NCBI GenBank assembly: GCA_023376005.1
Contig: CM042141.1
Location: 95,821,010-95,885,009 of the forward strand
DNA: 64,000 nucleotides
Reading direction: 5' to 3'
Source of the DNA: Doryteuthis pealeii
Lineage: Eukaryota; Mollusca; Cephalopoda; Myopsida; Loliginidae
Of the stretch, positions 1 to 10,781 are shown piece after piece (the first letter of the stretch is position 1; each line of letters opens with the position of its first letter). The notes under the pieces are model-generated. The model was not told where the DNA came from. It searched no databases and saw nothing but the letters and a program-made list of their open reading frames with translations. The position numbers and the translations under genes were made by a program.

Positions 1-892
1 ATTGTTATTGAATTTGTGCATCAGTGTTGTGTGTTGATAAACTGTTGTTTTTTGGATGCTTAGTATAGAGTTAGAGTTTGAATTAAAAGTCGTTAAAATT
101 CAAAATCCGTAGGGTTAGATGATTTATAGGAAATAACCTTTAGATAACCTTATTTTCGGTTACTCACAGACTGTTGGAACGAAGGCCCAGAGCTTAGTTT
201 GTTAGGCCAAATACGTTATGATGTAAAGACGTACTGGCTTCTACTCCGCCGCGGTTGAGAAAGTCTGGTTCTGTATAAAAATTTGATCACATAAAATATA
301 AGCCTTGGTTATCTCTTTGTGAACTAATGGTGAACCAGCTTCTTGATAACCAGAGTCAACATTAGAAGAAATGAAGATAACAGAACCAGACTAGTTAGAA
401 GAAATGAAGAAACAGACAACAGAAGTAAAGTATCAGCCAGCTAATTCGAAAGCCAAGTAAGTAAGAAAATACTTAAATATTCGGGAGACATAACCACAGA
501 TGTCTCCCCGAAAGCAAATAAGTAATAGAAAAGAATTCTTGCCACATATTTACCCATATTGAATTTGGGAATCAGGAGAGATATTTATTTCTGTTATATA
601 ACAACTGTTATAAAACCATGAATAATGAAATAACACAATTAAATTTATTGTTTTAAATGGCAATGTAGCTGATAACATGTTGGTATTAATGAAAAAGATG
701 ATGCTGAGATCTGGATTTCACTAAAGGTGTCAGGTCAGGTTATTTGTCATCGTAAAGAAGCACCAAAAGGATTTTGCTAAAATTATTAAATTTATCGGAA
801 GTGAAAATTTCCTTAAATTTTTTTTGGAATTATCTCTTTTATTGTCACGACTTGTCCGTTAAACAGCTAGGTGCCGTTGCGACCGACTGACT
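1..892. other. AT-rich flank, no feature recognised
   Basis: No convincing coding region, RNA gene or repeat family member was recognised here. Reading frames are short and match no family I know. Confidence 0.4.
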
Positions 893-1296
893 TTCACAGG
901 AGAATGTCGCTTATGAGATCGTTCTTGCTTCTCCAGCAGTGTCCAGCATGTATTGTTCGTCTCACTCGAATAGTTCGTGTGATAGGGAGCAAGTGGCCGT
1001 ACAGCTGCTTTCTTGTGGTGTATTTTTCCATGATTTGTTAAAGACCGCGTGCAGCATTCTTGTACAACTCTCATTTAGCTTATTCTCTAGGCGCTTCGTT
1101 AGGGTCTAAGTAGTGCAACCGTACAGTAGCACTGATACAACTACGGCTTGGAAGAATTGACGCTTTAACTTATCAGCGAGATCAGATTTTACATATGGTT
1201 GATAATGTGTCTATAGCAGACCATGTCTTCCATATGTGTGCATTAACATCGCTTTCTGTGGATGAGATATTACTACCTAGGTACGTGAACCGGTTA
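893..1296 (-). pseudogene. LINE reverse-transcriptase C-terminal relic
   Basis: Read on the minus strand from about 1296 down to 893, the translation gives in order a strand like NRFTYLGSNISSTESDV, then FFQAVVVSVLLYGCTT, then NESCTRMLHAVFNKSW, and after a frameshift HAGHCWRS and LISDILL. These blocks follow the conserved order of the C-terminal part of ORF2 of a widespread invertebrate non-LTR retrotransposon (the YLGS, LLYG and GHCWRS blocks after the polymerase active site). Stops after KI and after GCTT, plus at least one frameshift, show it is dead. It is 5'-truncated. The clade (RTE, Ingi or Jockey side) cannot be settled by eye. Confidence 0.8.
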
Positions 1297-1432
1297 ATGA
1301 TTGATAGATATCTTTGTTATTATTATAAATCATAAAATATCGATTATGGCATTGCCGTGGCACATATAATAATAAACCGTAAAACGGATGTTTAAAAAGA
1401 GAAGAGAAATACATACTTTTATAAGAATAAGT

Positions 1433-1472
1433 ATATATATATATATATATATATATCTTTTATAAGAATAAG

Positions 1473-1508
<36 letters not shown>

Positions 1509-1533
1509 GTAGTTATATATATATATATATTAT
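1433..1533. repeat. AT microsatellite, interrupted
   Basis: Alternating TA runs interrupted by two near-identical copies of a short unit containing TTTTATAAGAATAAG and a related TATAAGAATAAG; the array itself has been locally duplicated. Confidence 0.9.
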
Positions 1534-1555
1534 AAGAATAAGTATATAACCAACA

Positions 1556-1827
1556 TTGGAGGCGCGATGTGTAACGGTTATTGTCATAGGAAATGAATTC
1601 GGCGACCCGAGTTCAATTCCTGGACGAGGCTGTTTGTTTTGCACATAGCGTTGATACCTTTGGAAAAAGCATGCATCGAACTATTCTCCCTCCATGTATG
1701 GGTAAGTAGTAGGACAGGCTGAACTCTTTAACATTGGTTAGGAAACCAGTCTATGAGATGGAAACGTCTGAATTCAAACCTGTTAAACCATGTGTCACAT
1801 CCTACTCGTGCAGAGGGTGAGAATACA
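1556..1827 (+). repeat. tRNA-derived SINE, family A
   Basis: The head GGAGGCGCGATGTGTAACGG and a B-box-like GAGTTCAATTCC resemble a tRNA-type internal Pol III promoter. The body continues with CACATAGCGTTGATACC, the segment around TATGGGTAAGTAGTAGGACAG and the ending around CATCCTACTCGTG, all shared with the other family A copies. A perfect 13-bp duplication, TATATAACCAACA, flanks it at 1543-1555 and 1828-1840, marking a complete retroposition event into an AT-rich site. Family A is the best-represented SINE here together with family B. Confidence 0.85.
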
Positions 1828-2032
1828 TATATAACCAACACTAAGTTTTTATAATGCATTAGTGCATCCATGGATACACTAACACTTAATATTTGATGAG
1901 GAAAGACAACTAACTCACATGAAAAAAATAAACGTATGTGTGTTTGATACATACAATGTGCAATGACAAAATAACACAGTATACATGTCCCACAAAGGTA
2001 AACTGTAAACAATGCTCCAAAGAACCACTAAC

Positions 2033-2104
2033 ATAAGAGAGAGAGAGAGAGAGGGGGGGAGAGAGAGAGAGGGAGAGAGAGAGAGAGAGGGGGGAGAGAG
2101 AGAA
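2033..2104. repeat. GA microsatellite
   Basis: A GA-rich simple repeat with short G runs. Long open frames through it on the minus strand (Ser-Leu repeats) are an artefact of the repeat. Confidence 0.9.
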
Positions 2105-2109
2105 GGACC

Positions 2110-2860
2110 AGGAATGTAAGGGTTGTGTGTAGTTTAGCATGGAAAGTTTTTAGGATGAGTCAGTACAACGCAACATGGTGATTTCTTATTGGTCGAGAGA
2201 TGTCGTGTGGTGAAATGTGGAAGAGTAAGAGTAAGAGTGGGAGGTGACAGTGTGGGGTCAGTTTGGAACGAGGCGGCAACTGGGTGAGACGTGTCTCTTA
2301 CCCAAGGCAGTTTAACTTGGGGTGGATAAAAATATTTCAACGGAAAAGAATATGTTTTGCATTTTGTTATTACTAAAAACTATAAATAGCACAAGGCAAA
2401 ATATCCTCCAGCATCCCAAGCTGGTTCCAGACTCAAAACATCAAAGAATGCCAACATCAACTCAACATCAGATCCAACAGCCAGATTCGAGCTTCTCCAA
2501 GTAGAACAAAATTAGAGATAAGTATACAATTATTTTTATAAACGCGTCACCACTAAATTGCAAATGAGAGCCGTAACGTTACACAACCAAACAATGGTAA
2601 TAAAAGAGTGATGTAAAGGTTTATCCCATTTACTTTTGAAAGGTCTCCATTGACACCATGTGGCAATAGGATTTATATTGTTGGAGAGAGATAAGAATAT
2701 GTGTTCACTTCACCAAATTCATAACCAAAACGAGGATGAGAAATGGGTTTCATTTCTCATGTAACCAACGATCATAAGATCAGAGAAGCGATATTTCAAG
2801 AGATCAAAGAAGACATACCTCCAGACCAAGATAAGATAACTCCTTGCTACCATAAACTTG
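2110..2860. other. no feature recognised
   Basis: Ordinary sequence with somewhat higher GC than its surroundings at 2150-2320. No gene or family match recognised. Confidence 0.3.
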
Positions 2861-2864
2861 GCCG

Positions 2865-3395
2865 TGAGTGGTGACCTGTGATGCTTAAGGTCAGGTGACT
2901 AAGCAGTCCATGACTTGCAGTACTCCACTTTGGCCCTTATTTAGGCTAGACGAGCAGTCGGAGAGGCTCTTTCTGATCAATCGGCTGGTCACATCAAGCA
3001 TTAGCTTCTATAGGATTATCCCGACCCTATTGTCCTTATGGCAACCCCCCAACTCTTTTTATCAAATATGTGATAGAAGGCGGTGATTGAGGGTCTTGGT
3101 GTTTTGGGTAAGACGTTAAACTGCATCTAATGATGAAGTTCAAATTCCGGAGCTGTGGAGAATGTGGAGTACCCTTTTATCGCTATTACTCCCAGGTATA
3201 CCCTGACTGGGAGTGGTAGTACCTGTACCATCTAAGGGTTAAATAGAAGAAAATGGGTTAACAAAAATGTGTTTAAAAAACATCGAGTTGAAAAAAAGAA
3301 TGTTCAATACTCATCAAAAATGAAAAGAACAAAACTTCTTGGACATAAGATAACCCAACGAGGGTCGGCATGCCGTAAAATCAAGAAAAGTAAGA
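2865..3395 (+). repeat. long retroposon, family D (best copy)
   Basis: One of the most complete family D copies. It contains in order the segment TAGGCTAGACGAGCAGTCGG, ATTATCCCGACCCTATTG, GAAGGCGGTGATTGAGGGTC, the segment around CAGGTATACCCTGACTGGG, GTTAAATAGAAG, an A-rich spacer, and a tail around GGTCGGCATGCCGTAAAATC related to the tail of family C. These blocks recur in the same order near 29.8, 39.7, 41.7, 44.3, 56.3, 57.3 and 61.9 kb. It codes for nothing visible. It could be a long SINE or a non-autonomous LINE derivative. Confidence 0.75.
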
Positions 3396-3400
3396 AAAGT

Positions 3401-3566
3401 GTATAAAGGGTTCTGTTCGAATTTCCATAAAAGCTCCCGATTATGGCATATAGGCTCTCGAGTTCGACAACACCTGAAGAAAACTCGAAGGCATATTGAC
3501 CGAAACGTTGTGTATATAACAATAAAAATGAGGATAACAGTCCGAAAAATCTAAATAATACATGTT
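3401..3566 (+). repeat. SINE family F, 3' half
   Basis: Matches the 3' half of the copies at 28.0-28.4 and 37.5-37.9 kb: ATAAAGGGTT, then CACCTGAAGAAAAC, ACCGAAACGTTG, and an ending around GAAAAATCTAAATAATAC. It directly follows the family D copy. Confidence 0.7.
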
Positions 3567-3569
3567 TAC

Positions 3570-4755
3570 TTCATTAAATTATCCTTTTTGCAAATCTTAT
3601 AAGGTTATACGACAGACAGGTATAAGGATCTAGTTCAGCATTATAGTTAAATCGAAAATAGAACCCCCTCCCCTACAAAAAATCTTTAGATTTTAAATTC
3701 AGAACACTTCCCCAGAGATAACGAACGTCTTATTGATTGAAAACACTAAAAGTTTCCTCGGGAAAAAAAGAAGAAAAGAAAGAATTTAATAATGTTATCA
3801 GAATTAAAGCATTATTCTAATTTTAACGGGTAAAATTTCACTATGAGGAAATTTTTCGAGAGGATCAGGTGAAAAAATTTAGAAAGCAGAATCTTTTAAA
3901 AAGCTTAACATCTGCGACACAACGAAAACAAGTTGTGACGTATTAGGGATGTGTTAGGCGGATTTTCTTGTGGAATCCACAATCTCTAATAATAAATGCG
4001 AATGTCAGTGTATCACATTTTTTCAACTTTCAACGTGTCATACAATTTTGGAAAATTAAAAATCTGGACTCGCTATCCTAAAATTTTAGATCCCAAGTTT
4101 TATTTACTGCGATTGTTTTCGCTGATTTTTACGTGATTTTTTGCGACGATTTTTTTTTGTTTGTTTTGTTTTTGTACGATAACAATTTTTTATAACTTGG
4201 CAATAAATTTGGGAATAATCGAAATTAATTGCAAAATCCAGCGGAAGTCTCCCACTTAATAAAAATAATTGTTTGTAGGGAAAGTGAGTACCTACGTCGT
4301 ACATCAAATTATCTTTAAGTGGCAGCAGAAGAATTATCACTGAACTTTTTAAAAGGTAAGCTTAAATATTAATGCAATACTTAAGTGCAGTGATCAATTT
4401 TGTGTTCTTCTGTAGTTTATTAATGTCTATCGCTAACGACAGCAGTAAGCTTTGCAAAAAGCAATAAATTTCATTGTTTCAAACGGACAAATTATATTAT
4501 TGTTTTGGGGAAAACTGTTAATTATTTGAAAATATTGTTCAAGTTTAATCAAATTCAATATGTACTCAATGCATGAAGTGTCATTGTCGGACTGAATGTC
4601 CAATTAAGAGCCCTCCACAGGAGCTAGCTTAAGTGCCAACCGATAGGGCGGCTTTTAAACAACTTAAAAATAAGACAACATGAGGAAAAGATACAACAAA
4701 GCATTTAATATCTATTATGAATGGTGAAAAGTATGATATATTCTCCTGTGGGGAG
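3570..4755. other. AT-rich spacer, no feature recognised
   Basis: Low-complexity AT-rich sequence with short A and T runs. No coding region or repeat family recognised. Confidence 0.35.
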
Positions 4756-4761
4756 AATGCA

Positions 4762-5003
4762 AGGATTTAGCTCAGTCGGTAGAGCACCCGCACAGAAATC
4801 TCAAGGTTCCTGGTTCGATACCAGTCCCCATGAGTAGCACAGATTGGATAATTTGGTCTGTCTGGTAAAGCGGGGAGCAGACGGCAGGTGTGGCACTCCA
4901 CCCGAGCAAAAACAATCTCCCTGGTCTTGGGTCGGCGAGAAGGGGATAGACTGTCCGGCTGATAGCAATAATAGGCCATTCTATCAACTTTACTTGGATG
5001 GTT
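4762..5003 (+). repeat. tRNA-derived SINE, family B
   Basis: The head contains the box A TTTAGCTCAGTCGGTAGAGC and the box B GGTTCGATACC of a Pol III tRNA promoter. The body has the family blocks GCAGGTGTGGCACTCCACC, CAATCTCCCTGGTCT, GGGGATAGACTG and the ending around AATAGGCCATTC. It is not a functional tRNA because no 3' acceptor stem follows. Family B may correspond to one of the tRNA-derived octopus SINEs in the literature; that link is not verified here. Confidence 0.85.
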
Positions 5004-5134
5004 GTTGTTAGTGCCTTGTTTGGTTGGGTTCTCACCATCCTTTTTTAAAAGGAGTTAGGAGGAAAGGCCAAAATGTGGCGTATACAAACTTCGCAGCAAA
5101 CGACCCTATAAAAAGTCATAAAGGTACCGACTGA

Positions 5135-5430
5135 AAATAGCTATGGGCTCCCACATTGCCGGCGTTCGGGCTCTGTGTCAAGTGGCTTCGGCTTCTGGAC
5201 TGATAAGATATATGATAAATCAGCGTGAATTCCAGGAGGACATCCTTCCTGGCAACACCTGCCCCTCGTCTAAAAGGGACAGGGCTGGGTTTATTGCCTG
5301 GTTCCTGAGGCGCCCCAAAATGAGAATTCCAAAGGGATTCACGCACTTTTGCACTGTCCACTGCATGAGCTTTGGTTTGTGCGTGGCTCCCCACATTAAA
5401 AAGACCATGTGTTAATCCGCCAGAAAATAT
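5135..5430 (+). repeat. unclassified repeat, family K
   Basis: Shares CCTCGTCTAAAAG, GGGTTTATTGCCTGG, a GGTTTGTGCGTGGCTCC segment and a CCAGAAAATAT end with 30940-31105. Both strands keep open frames of about 90 codons, but the protein copies do not agree between the two loci, so coding is not supported. Confidence 0.6.
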
Positions 5431-5432
5431 CT

Positions 5433-5480
5433 AGAGAGAGAGAGAGAGAGAGAGTGTGTGTGAGAGAGAGAGAGAGATGT
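5433..5480. repeat. GA/GT microsatellite
   Basis: GA dinucleotides with a short GT insert. Confidence 0.85.
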
Positions 5481-5867
5481 GAGTGGGTGTAGGTAAAATA
5501 GTGCTATCATTGCTCCCGTCTGTTCATCAGAATTCGGCCTAATCAAATCTCCAGACAACGACCACTGGAGACGCCAACAGCACAGGACCTGTTACTTTTT
5601 GTTTATTTTTATTTTCGAAACCGCCTACGCTAGCAAACATCAAAGACTTGTCACTCTGTTGTCCGTCCGAGACAACCAGGACTATCATATATCAAAGAAA
5701 ATAGGATGGGTGCAGAGATTTATTTATTTCAGCTTCTACATCGTAGGTCAGAGAAAATAAGAGAAAAGAGATATAGATAGAGTGATAAATTAATAGATAT
5801 ATTGATTTTCATCTTATTCGTATTCATAGATATTTTTTTATTTTTTGTTTTTACCATTTTTTTAATT

Positions 5868-5870
<3 letters not shown>

Positions 5871-5904
<34 letters not shown>
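5871..5904. repeat. AT microsatellite
   Basis: Uninterrupted AT dinucleotides, directly abutting the hammerhead-bearing element that starts at 5905. Confidence 0.9.
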
Positions 5905-5907
<3 letters not shown>

Positions 5908-6130
5908 CAACTGCCACTCAAGCGTTTTCGCTGTTGTAGCATAAGCAGTTAAGTGCACAATATATTTCATAAAACATAGAGCATTAATAGTTGTAGAAAA
6001 AGTTTTCTCTCTACTGCGGTTTCGGTGTTCAAGACACACCTTCTTCAGGAAACTGTGAGTGTTCTTAGGGTTTTCTTTTTACCCCATCTTATTTGGTGAT
6101 CGCGCTGAAAAGAAAGGGACGAAAAGGAAG
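5905..6130 (-). mobile_element. AT-array-linked element carrying a hammerhead motif
   Basis: Begins exactly where the AT array ends and carries on its minus strand a hammerhead-like motif (listed separately). Penelope-like elements and retrozymes are known to carry minimal type I hammerheads in their terminal repeats, which makes a truncated Penelope-like terminal repeat the best guess. No reverse transcriptase is visible beside it, and the far boundary is uncertain. Confidence 0.4.
6008..6052 (-). ncRNA. candidate type I hammerhead ribozyme
   Basis: On the minus strand: core CTGAAGA (fits CUGANGA), a 5-bp stem II GGTGT/ACACC with a 7-nt loop, core GAAA, six nucleotides for a short stem III, then TA as the cleavage dinucleotide. 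TTTC before the core can pair with GAGA after the TA (one G-U wobble) as a short stem I. The GAAA-N6-TA spacing is the same as in the better motif at 60833-60874. Stem III is weak here, so activity is uncertain. Confidence 0.5.
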
Positions 6131-6134
6131 AGAC

Positions 6135-6640
6135 AAAGACAGAAGGTGGATTTATGGTTTCAGCTTTATTCTGGTCGGCATCCTAGGTTCCAGATGTAAT
6201 AAGTAAGTAAGCAAGCCAATAAGAATCCGGTGTTAAAATATTCCTTGTAAGTCCTTCGTCCAAGAGAATCCAAATGTCAATGAAATAAGCTCAGAATAGT
6301 GTCTCTATTAATACAGCAGAAGCAGCAGCAGCAGTGCCAGTGATTGGACAACAGAAATGCCTTCGGTGGTCACGTGGTAGTCAACGAGTCTATATTTAGG
6401 AGTAGACTTCTTTCACCCGCCTTATATCTAAAAACTGCAACAATGGCCACCACATGACAAGGAAACATTTCCCTGTCCAGTAGTAGTAGCGTCTAGACAC
6501 AGTTAATGTCTCAACTCGAATAGCCGAGAGATTCTGTTGGGGGTCGGAAGTGGATCCTTTTTACCCCACATGCTTGGAGAGTTCTTCCGGTGAAAGCTCA
6601 TGGGAGTTTGTTACTTTTTAAATTTAAATTTTATTTTAAT
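6135..6640. other. unclassified sequence, higher GC
   Basis: Non-simple sequence with a CAG run near 6313-6332 and somewhat higher GC than the intron. It may be a solo LTR or other old repeat, but no family match or terminal duplication was found. Confidence 0.25.
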
Positions 6641-6644
6641 CCCT

Positions 6645-6795
6645 ACAACCTTCCAGCTATGAAGCAGTTGATCTCTTTAAACTTGATATGGCAACTGGTC
6701 TAGGAGAAGGAAAATTCTGAACCCAAACAAGTTGTACTCCACTTAAAAATTAACCTTGAGTCGTGTGCTGCTTTCGGTCGAGGGGGTTAGCTAAA
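6645..6795 (+). repeat. SINE family A, 3' half
   Basis: Contains CCAGCTATG, CTTGATATGGCAACTGGTCT, AGGAGAAGGAAAATTCTGAA and a CTTAAAAATTAACCTTG block as in other family A copies. The tRNA-like head is missing. Confidence 0.7.
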
Positions 6796-7052
6796 TCACG
6801 ATGCGTGTGTGTTACGAAGTTTGATAACATTGTTTTAGATTTTCTCTTCCAGATAGAATGAAAGAATTTCAAGATTTGATGAACAAATTTTGTAAAGAAC
6901 TATAGTTTATATACAGAAAAAGATTGTCGTCAAGTTAGATGAGAAATTTATTGGGTAGGGTGCTACTAAGATCCTTACGGAGTACGGTAGGCATATCTAT
7001 CGAAATTCGTATTGTTAAAAAATATTTTAGCCATAAAAAACATTTGTTGGTG

Positions 7053-7077
7053 AATGATAGTCGGGTTGACTATCATT
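7053..7077. repeat. perfect hairpin
   Basis: AATGATAGTC and GACTATCATT form 10-bp arms around the loop GGGTT, just before an AT/GA array. Confidence 0.75.
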
Positions 7078-7086
7078 TCCTCAAAC

Positions 7087-7088
<2 letters not shown>

Positions 7089-7156
<68 letters not shown>

Positions 7157-7157
7157 A
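7089..7157. repeat. AT/GA compound microsatellite
   Basis: An AT run changes directly into a GA run and then a short G run. Confidence 0.9.
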
Positions 7158-7620
7158 TAACAAATATACTTTATTGGCTGAGCAAACTCTAACTGAAACA
7201 ATACAACGCGCGATAGAAGAATAATAAGAATATATGTATAGAATAATTGTCCCAATAGAAAAGAGTCCTTGCAGATAGCCCCGAAGCTACTGAACAGAGA
7301 ATTAAAGCTATCACTTACTGAAATGGAAAGGCCCTCGCGTAACAGGTACACGGAATATGTGTGGGGGCGAAGCTCTCCTGTAGATAAAAGACGGAACTGG
7401 TGCGTGTAATGTCAGTAAAGCCGGAGAGTGAAGAAGCACTATTGTAATAGGTAATACGGAATGCATGTGAAAGGCGGAGCCCCCTCAGTCCTAAAGGACT
7501 GAGACACAACTGATGTGTTACTTCTGACGGCTGGAGAGTCTAAGAAAAAAAGAGGATTTGACTTTTGGTGGCACAGCCTTTTATACTACCGGCCACAACG
7601 CCCCCTAGTTGCCTAACGGA
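7158..7620. repeat. unclassified block with internal duplication
   Basis: Two diverged copies of a roughly 110-bp unit lie in tandem at about 7325-7435 and 7436-7545. Both run from a GTAAYAGGTAMACGGAAT-like start, through AAAGGCGGAGC or GGGGGCGAAGC, to a GGAGAGT end. The block is less AT-rich than its surroundings. It could be part of an LTR; no matching partner or polypurine tract was identified. Confidence 0.4.
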
Positions 7621-8213
7621 AACCCGTAGCATGTAAGGCAAGTAATAATCTCAACACATTTAATCGTTTGATGCCACTCCAATAATATGACTGTGGCTCT
7701 ATATTTTGTGATGGTATAAAAAATATTTTTAGGGAAAAATACATAATTATCTCCATCAGAGAGTGGGTGTGTCCGTTGGGTACTTCGTAGGGCGTCACCT
7801 CACAGTATAGAAAATCATTCTCGACTTCTTTTGCCTCTACTTCTTTTTTCTTTTTTTTTCTTTTTTAACCGGGTTGACGTGACTCGGGCCCTACCGCAGA
7901 AAGATAAAGCCACGTGGCTATTTTATTCTTCGTTATCAAGTAAACCTTCTTCCATTTTGTACCCCTTCTACATACTACTTGGAACAATATGTGTATATTT
8001 TTATCTACTAGAATACGTTTGTGTATTCTTTCTTCTTAATACCATTAGTATGTATAATATGTATATAAAAGGTTAAGTGTATATACAAATACGTTTATCT
8101 TGTCTTTATCTCCGTTTTCTGTGGAAATTTATTTTGGACACATGTGCGAATGGTCAAATAGGCCAGTCACGGTCCTCCTGAGGCCAGTTATAAAAGCAAA
8201 GATCCCTGAAGGA

Positions 8214-8214
<1 letters not shown>

Positions 8215-8288
<74 letters not shown>
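8215..8288. repeat. CT microsatellite
   Basis: Pure CT dinucleotides over about 74 bp. Confidence 0.95.
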
Positions 8289-8289
<1 letters not shown>

Positions 8290-8290
<1 letters not shown>

Positions 8291-8670
8291 GCCGCTCACA
8301 CGGGTCTCTTCAGTTACTACCGGTCAACAACGGTAACACATCGCATCGTTAAAAGCCCAAGACGGTGACGATCAAAGCATTGTCTTCCTCCACCACAAAA
8401 GATTTGGGAACCGACAACCTAGCGGCTACTACAATTCAACCGGGCCACGAAGGATCAAATAACCAGGACTTCAACAGCGAAGTTTATAAGGCATATTTTC
8501 TGCAATCCCCTAAGCTAAATTCAACCTAACCAAACCAAAACTTCGAACTGTGAACTGGGAATTACCATTGTTTGTTTTGTACATTGTGTTTTCTTGTGTT
8601 TTCTTGTGCAGTAAAATACTTGTAGTAGAAAAAGGTTGTTGTTCCTTTCTTCAAAAACATCGCTCAGTTT
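8290..8670 (+). other. possible solo LTR or transcript-end-like sequence
   Basis: GC-richer sequence ending in a TTGTG-rich stretch and CAGTAAAATACTTGTAGTAG, which resembles the polyadenylation region of an LTR. No flanking duplication, primer-binding site or partner LTR was found, so this is only a suggestion. Confidence 0.2.
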
Positions 8671-9177
8671 TCTCTGTGCATTTACGTATCGGTTTATTCC
8701 CCAACAAATCTTAGAACTATAATTTGTAATTATTTTCTACATGTGTTCAGTGCTAATATATCCCTAATATACTAATGCTAATATTAGTTCCTGATGAGTG
8801 GAGACTCGATTAAATATCGTCCTTAGCATCAAGCAAATCAATAAAAATGTGAGAATTAAACCCAATAATTCCGGGAAATACAATTTTACGTTGATTCCAC
8901 GTCAACGGAGATAACAAAATCTCCTATCTGCCGAATTTCGCGCTCCTTTTCAGGGAACAGGAAATCAGCCTCGTTCCAAAAAAAAAAAACCCAAAAAAAT
9001 CCGACCAATCACCGACCGACCTGAAGAATTCAAGAATTCTATGGGCGTGCCTGAGAAAGACAGAACCTTTACAAAAAAATAGGCTCGTATCTTTACCCAA
9101 ATTAGTGCCCTTTACAAAAATTCAAAAAATAAACATCGAACTGCCTTCAATGCATATTTCAAGTTAAAGAAAATTCT

Positions 9178-9262
9178 CAAATTACTTATCGATTTAGACC
9201 TTAAATAATAGATTTAATTATGTTTAATTCGTTTTTAAAACTCTTAGCAGCCAACAAAAATT
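9178..9262 (+). repeat. family H fragment
   Basis: GACCTTAAATAATAGATTTA followed by TTTAATTCGTTTTTAAAA and a TTAGCAG block matches the part of family H near its 3' end at 21505-21570 and, inverted, at about 45990-46060. Confidence 0.6.
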
Positions 9263-9910
9263 TGTATCTCTAGTTTATATTTAAGTCAGTCATTCGAAGT
9301 GGCCGGACGTGCTTCTGGCCGCTCCAAGAACATTACGCTGTTAAGCAGATAAGGAGGAGTACGGAATTGGTGAAAACAGAATGTCGGAAAACAAAACATT
9401 ATAAGGAGAGAGAGAGAAAGAGAAAAGAAAAGAGAAAGGTTTAAATCTTGTTCAAGACTTTAAACTGACCTTTCATGAAAAGAGGACCGCATAACTCGCA
9501 TGAAATGAACAACACAACCAGCAAAACATTTCGCGCGTTCCACAAACCCGAAATATGGCATTCATTTAATAAATTTGTAAGTGTTCTTTCAAAACCTTTT
9601 TTCAATATTCCCATTTTACCTTATATGTGTGTACTGAAACAGCTTCGTATGAGAAAGCCATTACTTTATTTATTTATTTTTCTATTTTTCTTTTCTAATG
9701 ACGACAAAAATCACTACATTACTTTCCCGAATTCTATAATCAACGTACATCCACCTAATAACTACAGCATACACACTTACGCAAAACATGGAAAGTCGGT
9801 GAACAAAAAACAAACAAAACACAAAGAAAACAAAAAAAAAAAATACAACCTATCATTTTATCACACAAAAATATTTTGAGACACACATGGGGAACGTGTG
9901 TGATAAAACT

Positions 9911-9939
9911 GGGCAATGTTCTGAATTAGAACATTGCCC
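9911..9939. repeat. perfect 12-bp hairpin in LINE 5' region
   Basis: GGGCAATGTTCT and AGAACATTGCCC are perfectly complementary around the 5-nt loop GAATT, immediately before the Cys-rich ORF1 remnant. Confidence 0.85.
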
Positions 9940-10176
9940 AAAAAATGTCATCTCTGTTTAAAACCAGAAATTTCCTTCAAGTATAGATGGGTCGTATGTG
10001 GTAAATGTCGAGGCTCTGTTTGCCTCCAATGTGCCACAAACGTTCAAAAGATCCCAGGGCAGAAAAAGGGACACCATATTTTAATGATGGATGGACTCTG
10101 GGAAATGATCCAGCTACCAAACTGGGAATTCCAATGTGTAGCCTGTGTGTCTGTCCCTACGACAATTTGTGGATAA
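9925..10176 (+). pseudogene. LINE ORF1 relic, PHD-like zinc finger
   Basis: The open frame encodes about 80 residues with eight cysteines in a cross-brace-like order. Numbering from the Leu codon at 9934 as residue 1, they are C5xxC8, C22xxC25, C30xxC33 and C68xxC71. A PHD-type finger in ORF1 is known for CR1-clade LINEs and probably binds nucleic acid or chromatin during retrotransposition. No ATG opens the frame (a TGA lies at 9922), so the natural start is lost or shifted. It ends at a TAA after the last cysteine pair, where the rest of ORF1 continues in another frame. Confidence 0.65.
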
Positions 10177-10285
10177 TTTGCGGAATTCAGGGAAATACAA
10201 CAAATGATATCTGACTTAAAGCAGGAAATAGCAGGAATCCGAGCAACCGCTCACGTAGATCTTCACAATAAAAGATCCTACCGGA

Positions 10286-10564
10286 GTGCCTTGCTTAAAG
10301 GTCTCCCTGTGGCTCCTGCCAAATCCCCCCCCCCAAAAAAAAATTGAGAAAGCTACTGAACCTGTGAACCACGAAGTGATTACCATTGGTGTATCAGAGG
10401 ATATAGCCGATCTTCAGGTATTTGCTGCCGACATCCAAAGACCTAGGGTGTACTCCCCCTCCAAGGGGTGTTCTCCGACTTGGTTGACCAGGTCCAAAAC
10501 CGAGGCTGACCTTTTCAAGATCGACGGAGGCACGTTCGTACCTCCTAGCCTCGGAAAAGGCTAG
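10286..10564 (+). pseudogene. LINE ORF1 distal remnant
   Basis: Open frame of about 92 codons between the finger and ORF2, with a C run and A run near 10326-10342 that probably caused a frameshift. I recognise no domain. It is assigned to ORF1 only by position. Confidence 0.35.
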
Positions 10565-10781
10565 ACAGGAGTAGCGGATTGCCTTCCGAACACGCCCTGG
10601 TCTTTCATGTGAAGTACACCCAAAGCTATGCACTGCAACCTCCTTAAACAGCGATTCAGCACATCATGAAAGTTTCAGCCTGAAAGTTTCATGTGGCAAA
10701 TTTGGAAGTTCACCAAGATAGGTGACATGTTGAAGAGAGATACCTGCTGGTCCGAGCACAGTATATCCACAATAGATAGTA

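Noticed and set aside
4762..4835. tRNA gene-like sequence with good box A and box B
   Set aside because: No acceptor-stem closure, and the sequence continues into the family B SINE body found at about ten other places. The same applies to the other SINE heads.
5116..5415. Overlapping frames of about 90 codons on both strands
   Set aside because: They fall in repeat family K; the second copy at 31 kb does not preserve either frame.
9475..9879. 134-codon frame
   Set aside because: Composition is that of AT-rich non-coding DNA with a Lys/Asn-rich end, no recognisable domain and no repeat of the protein elsewhere.
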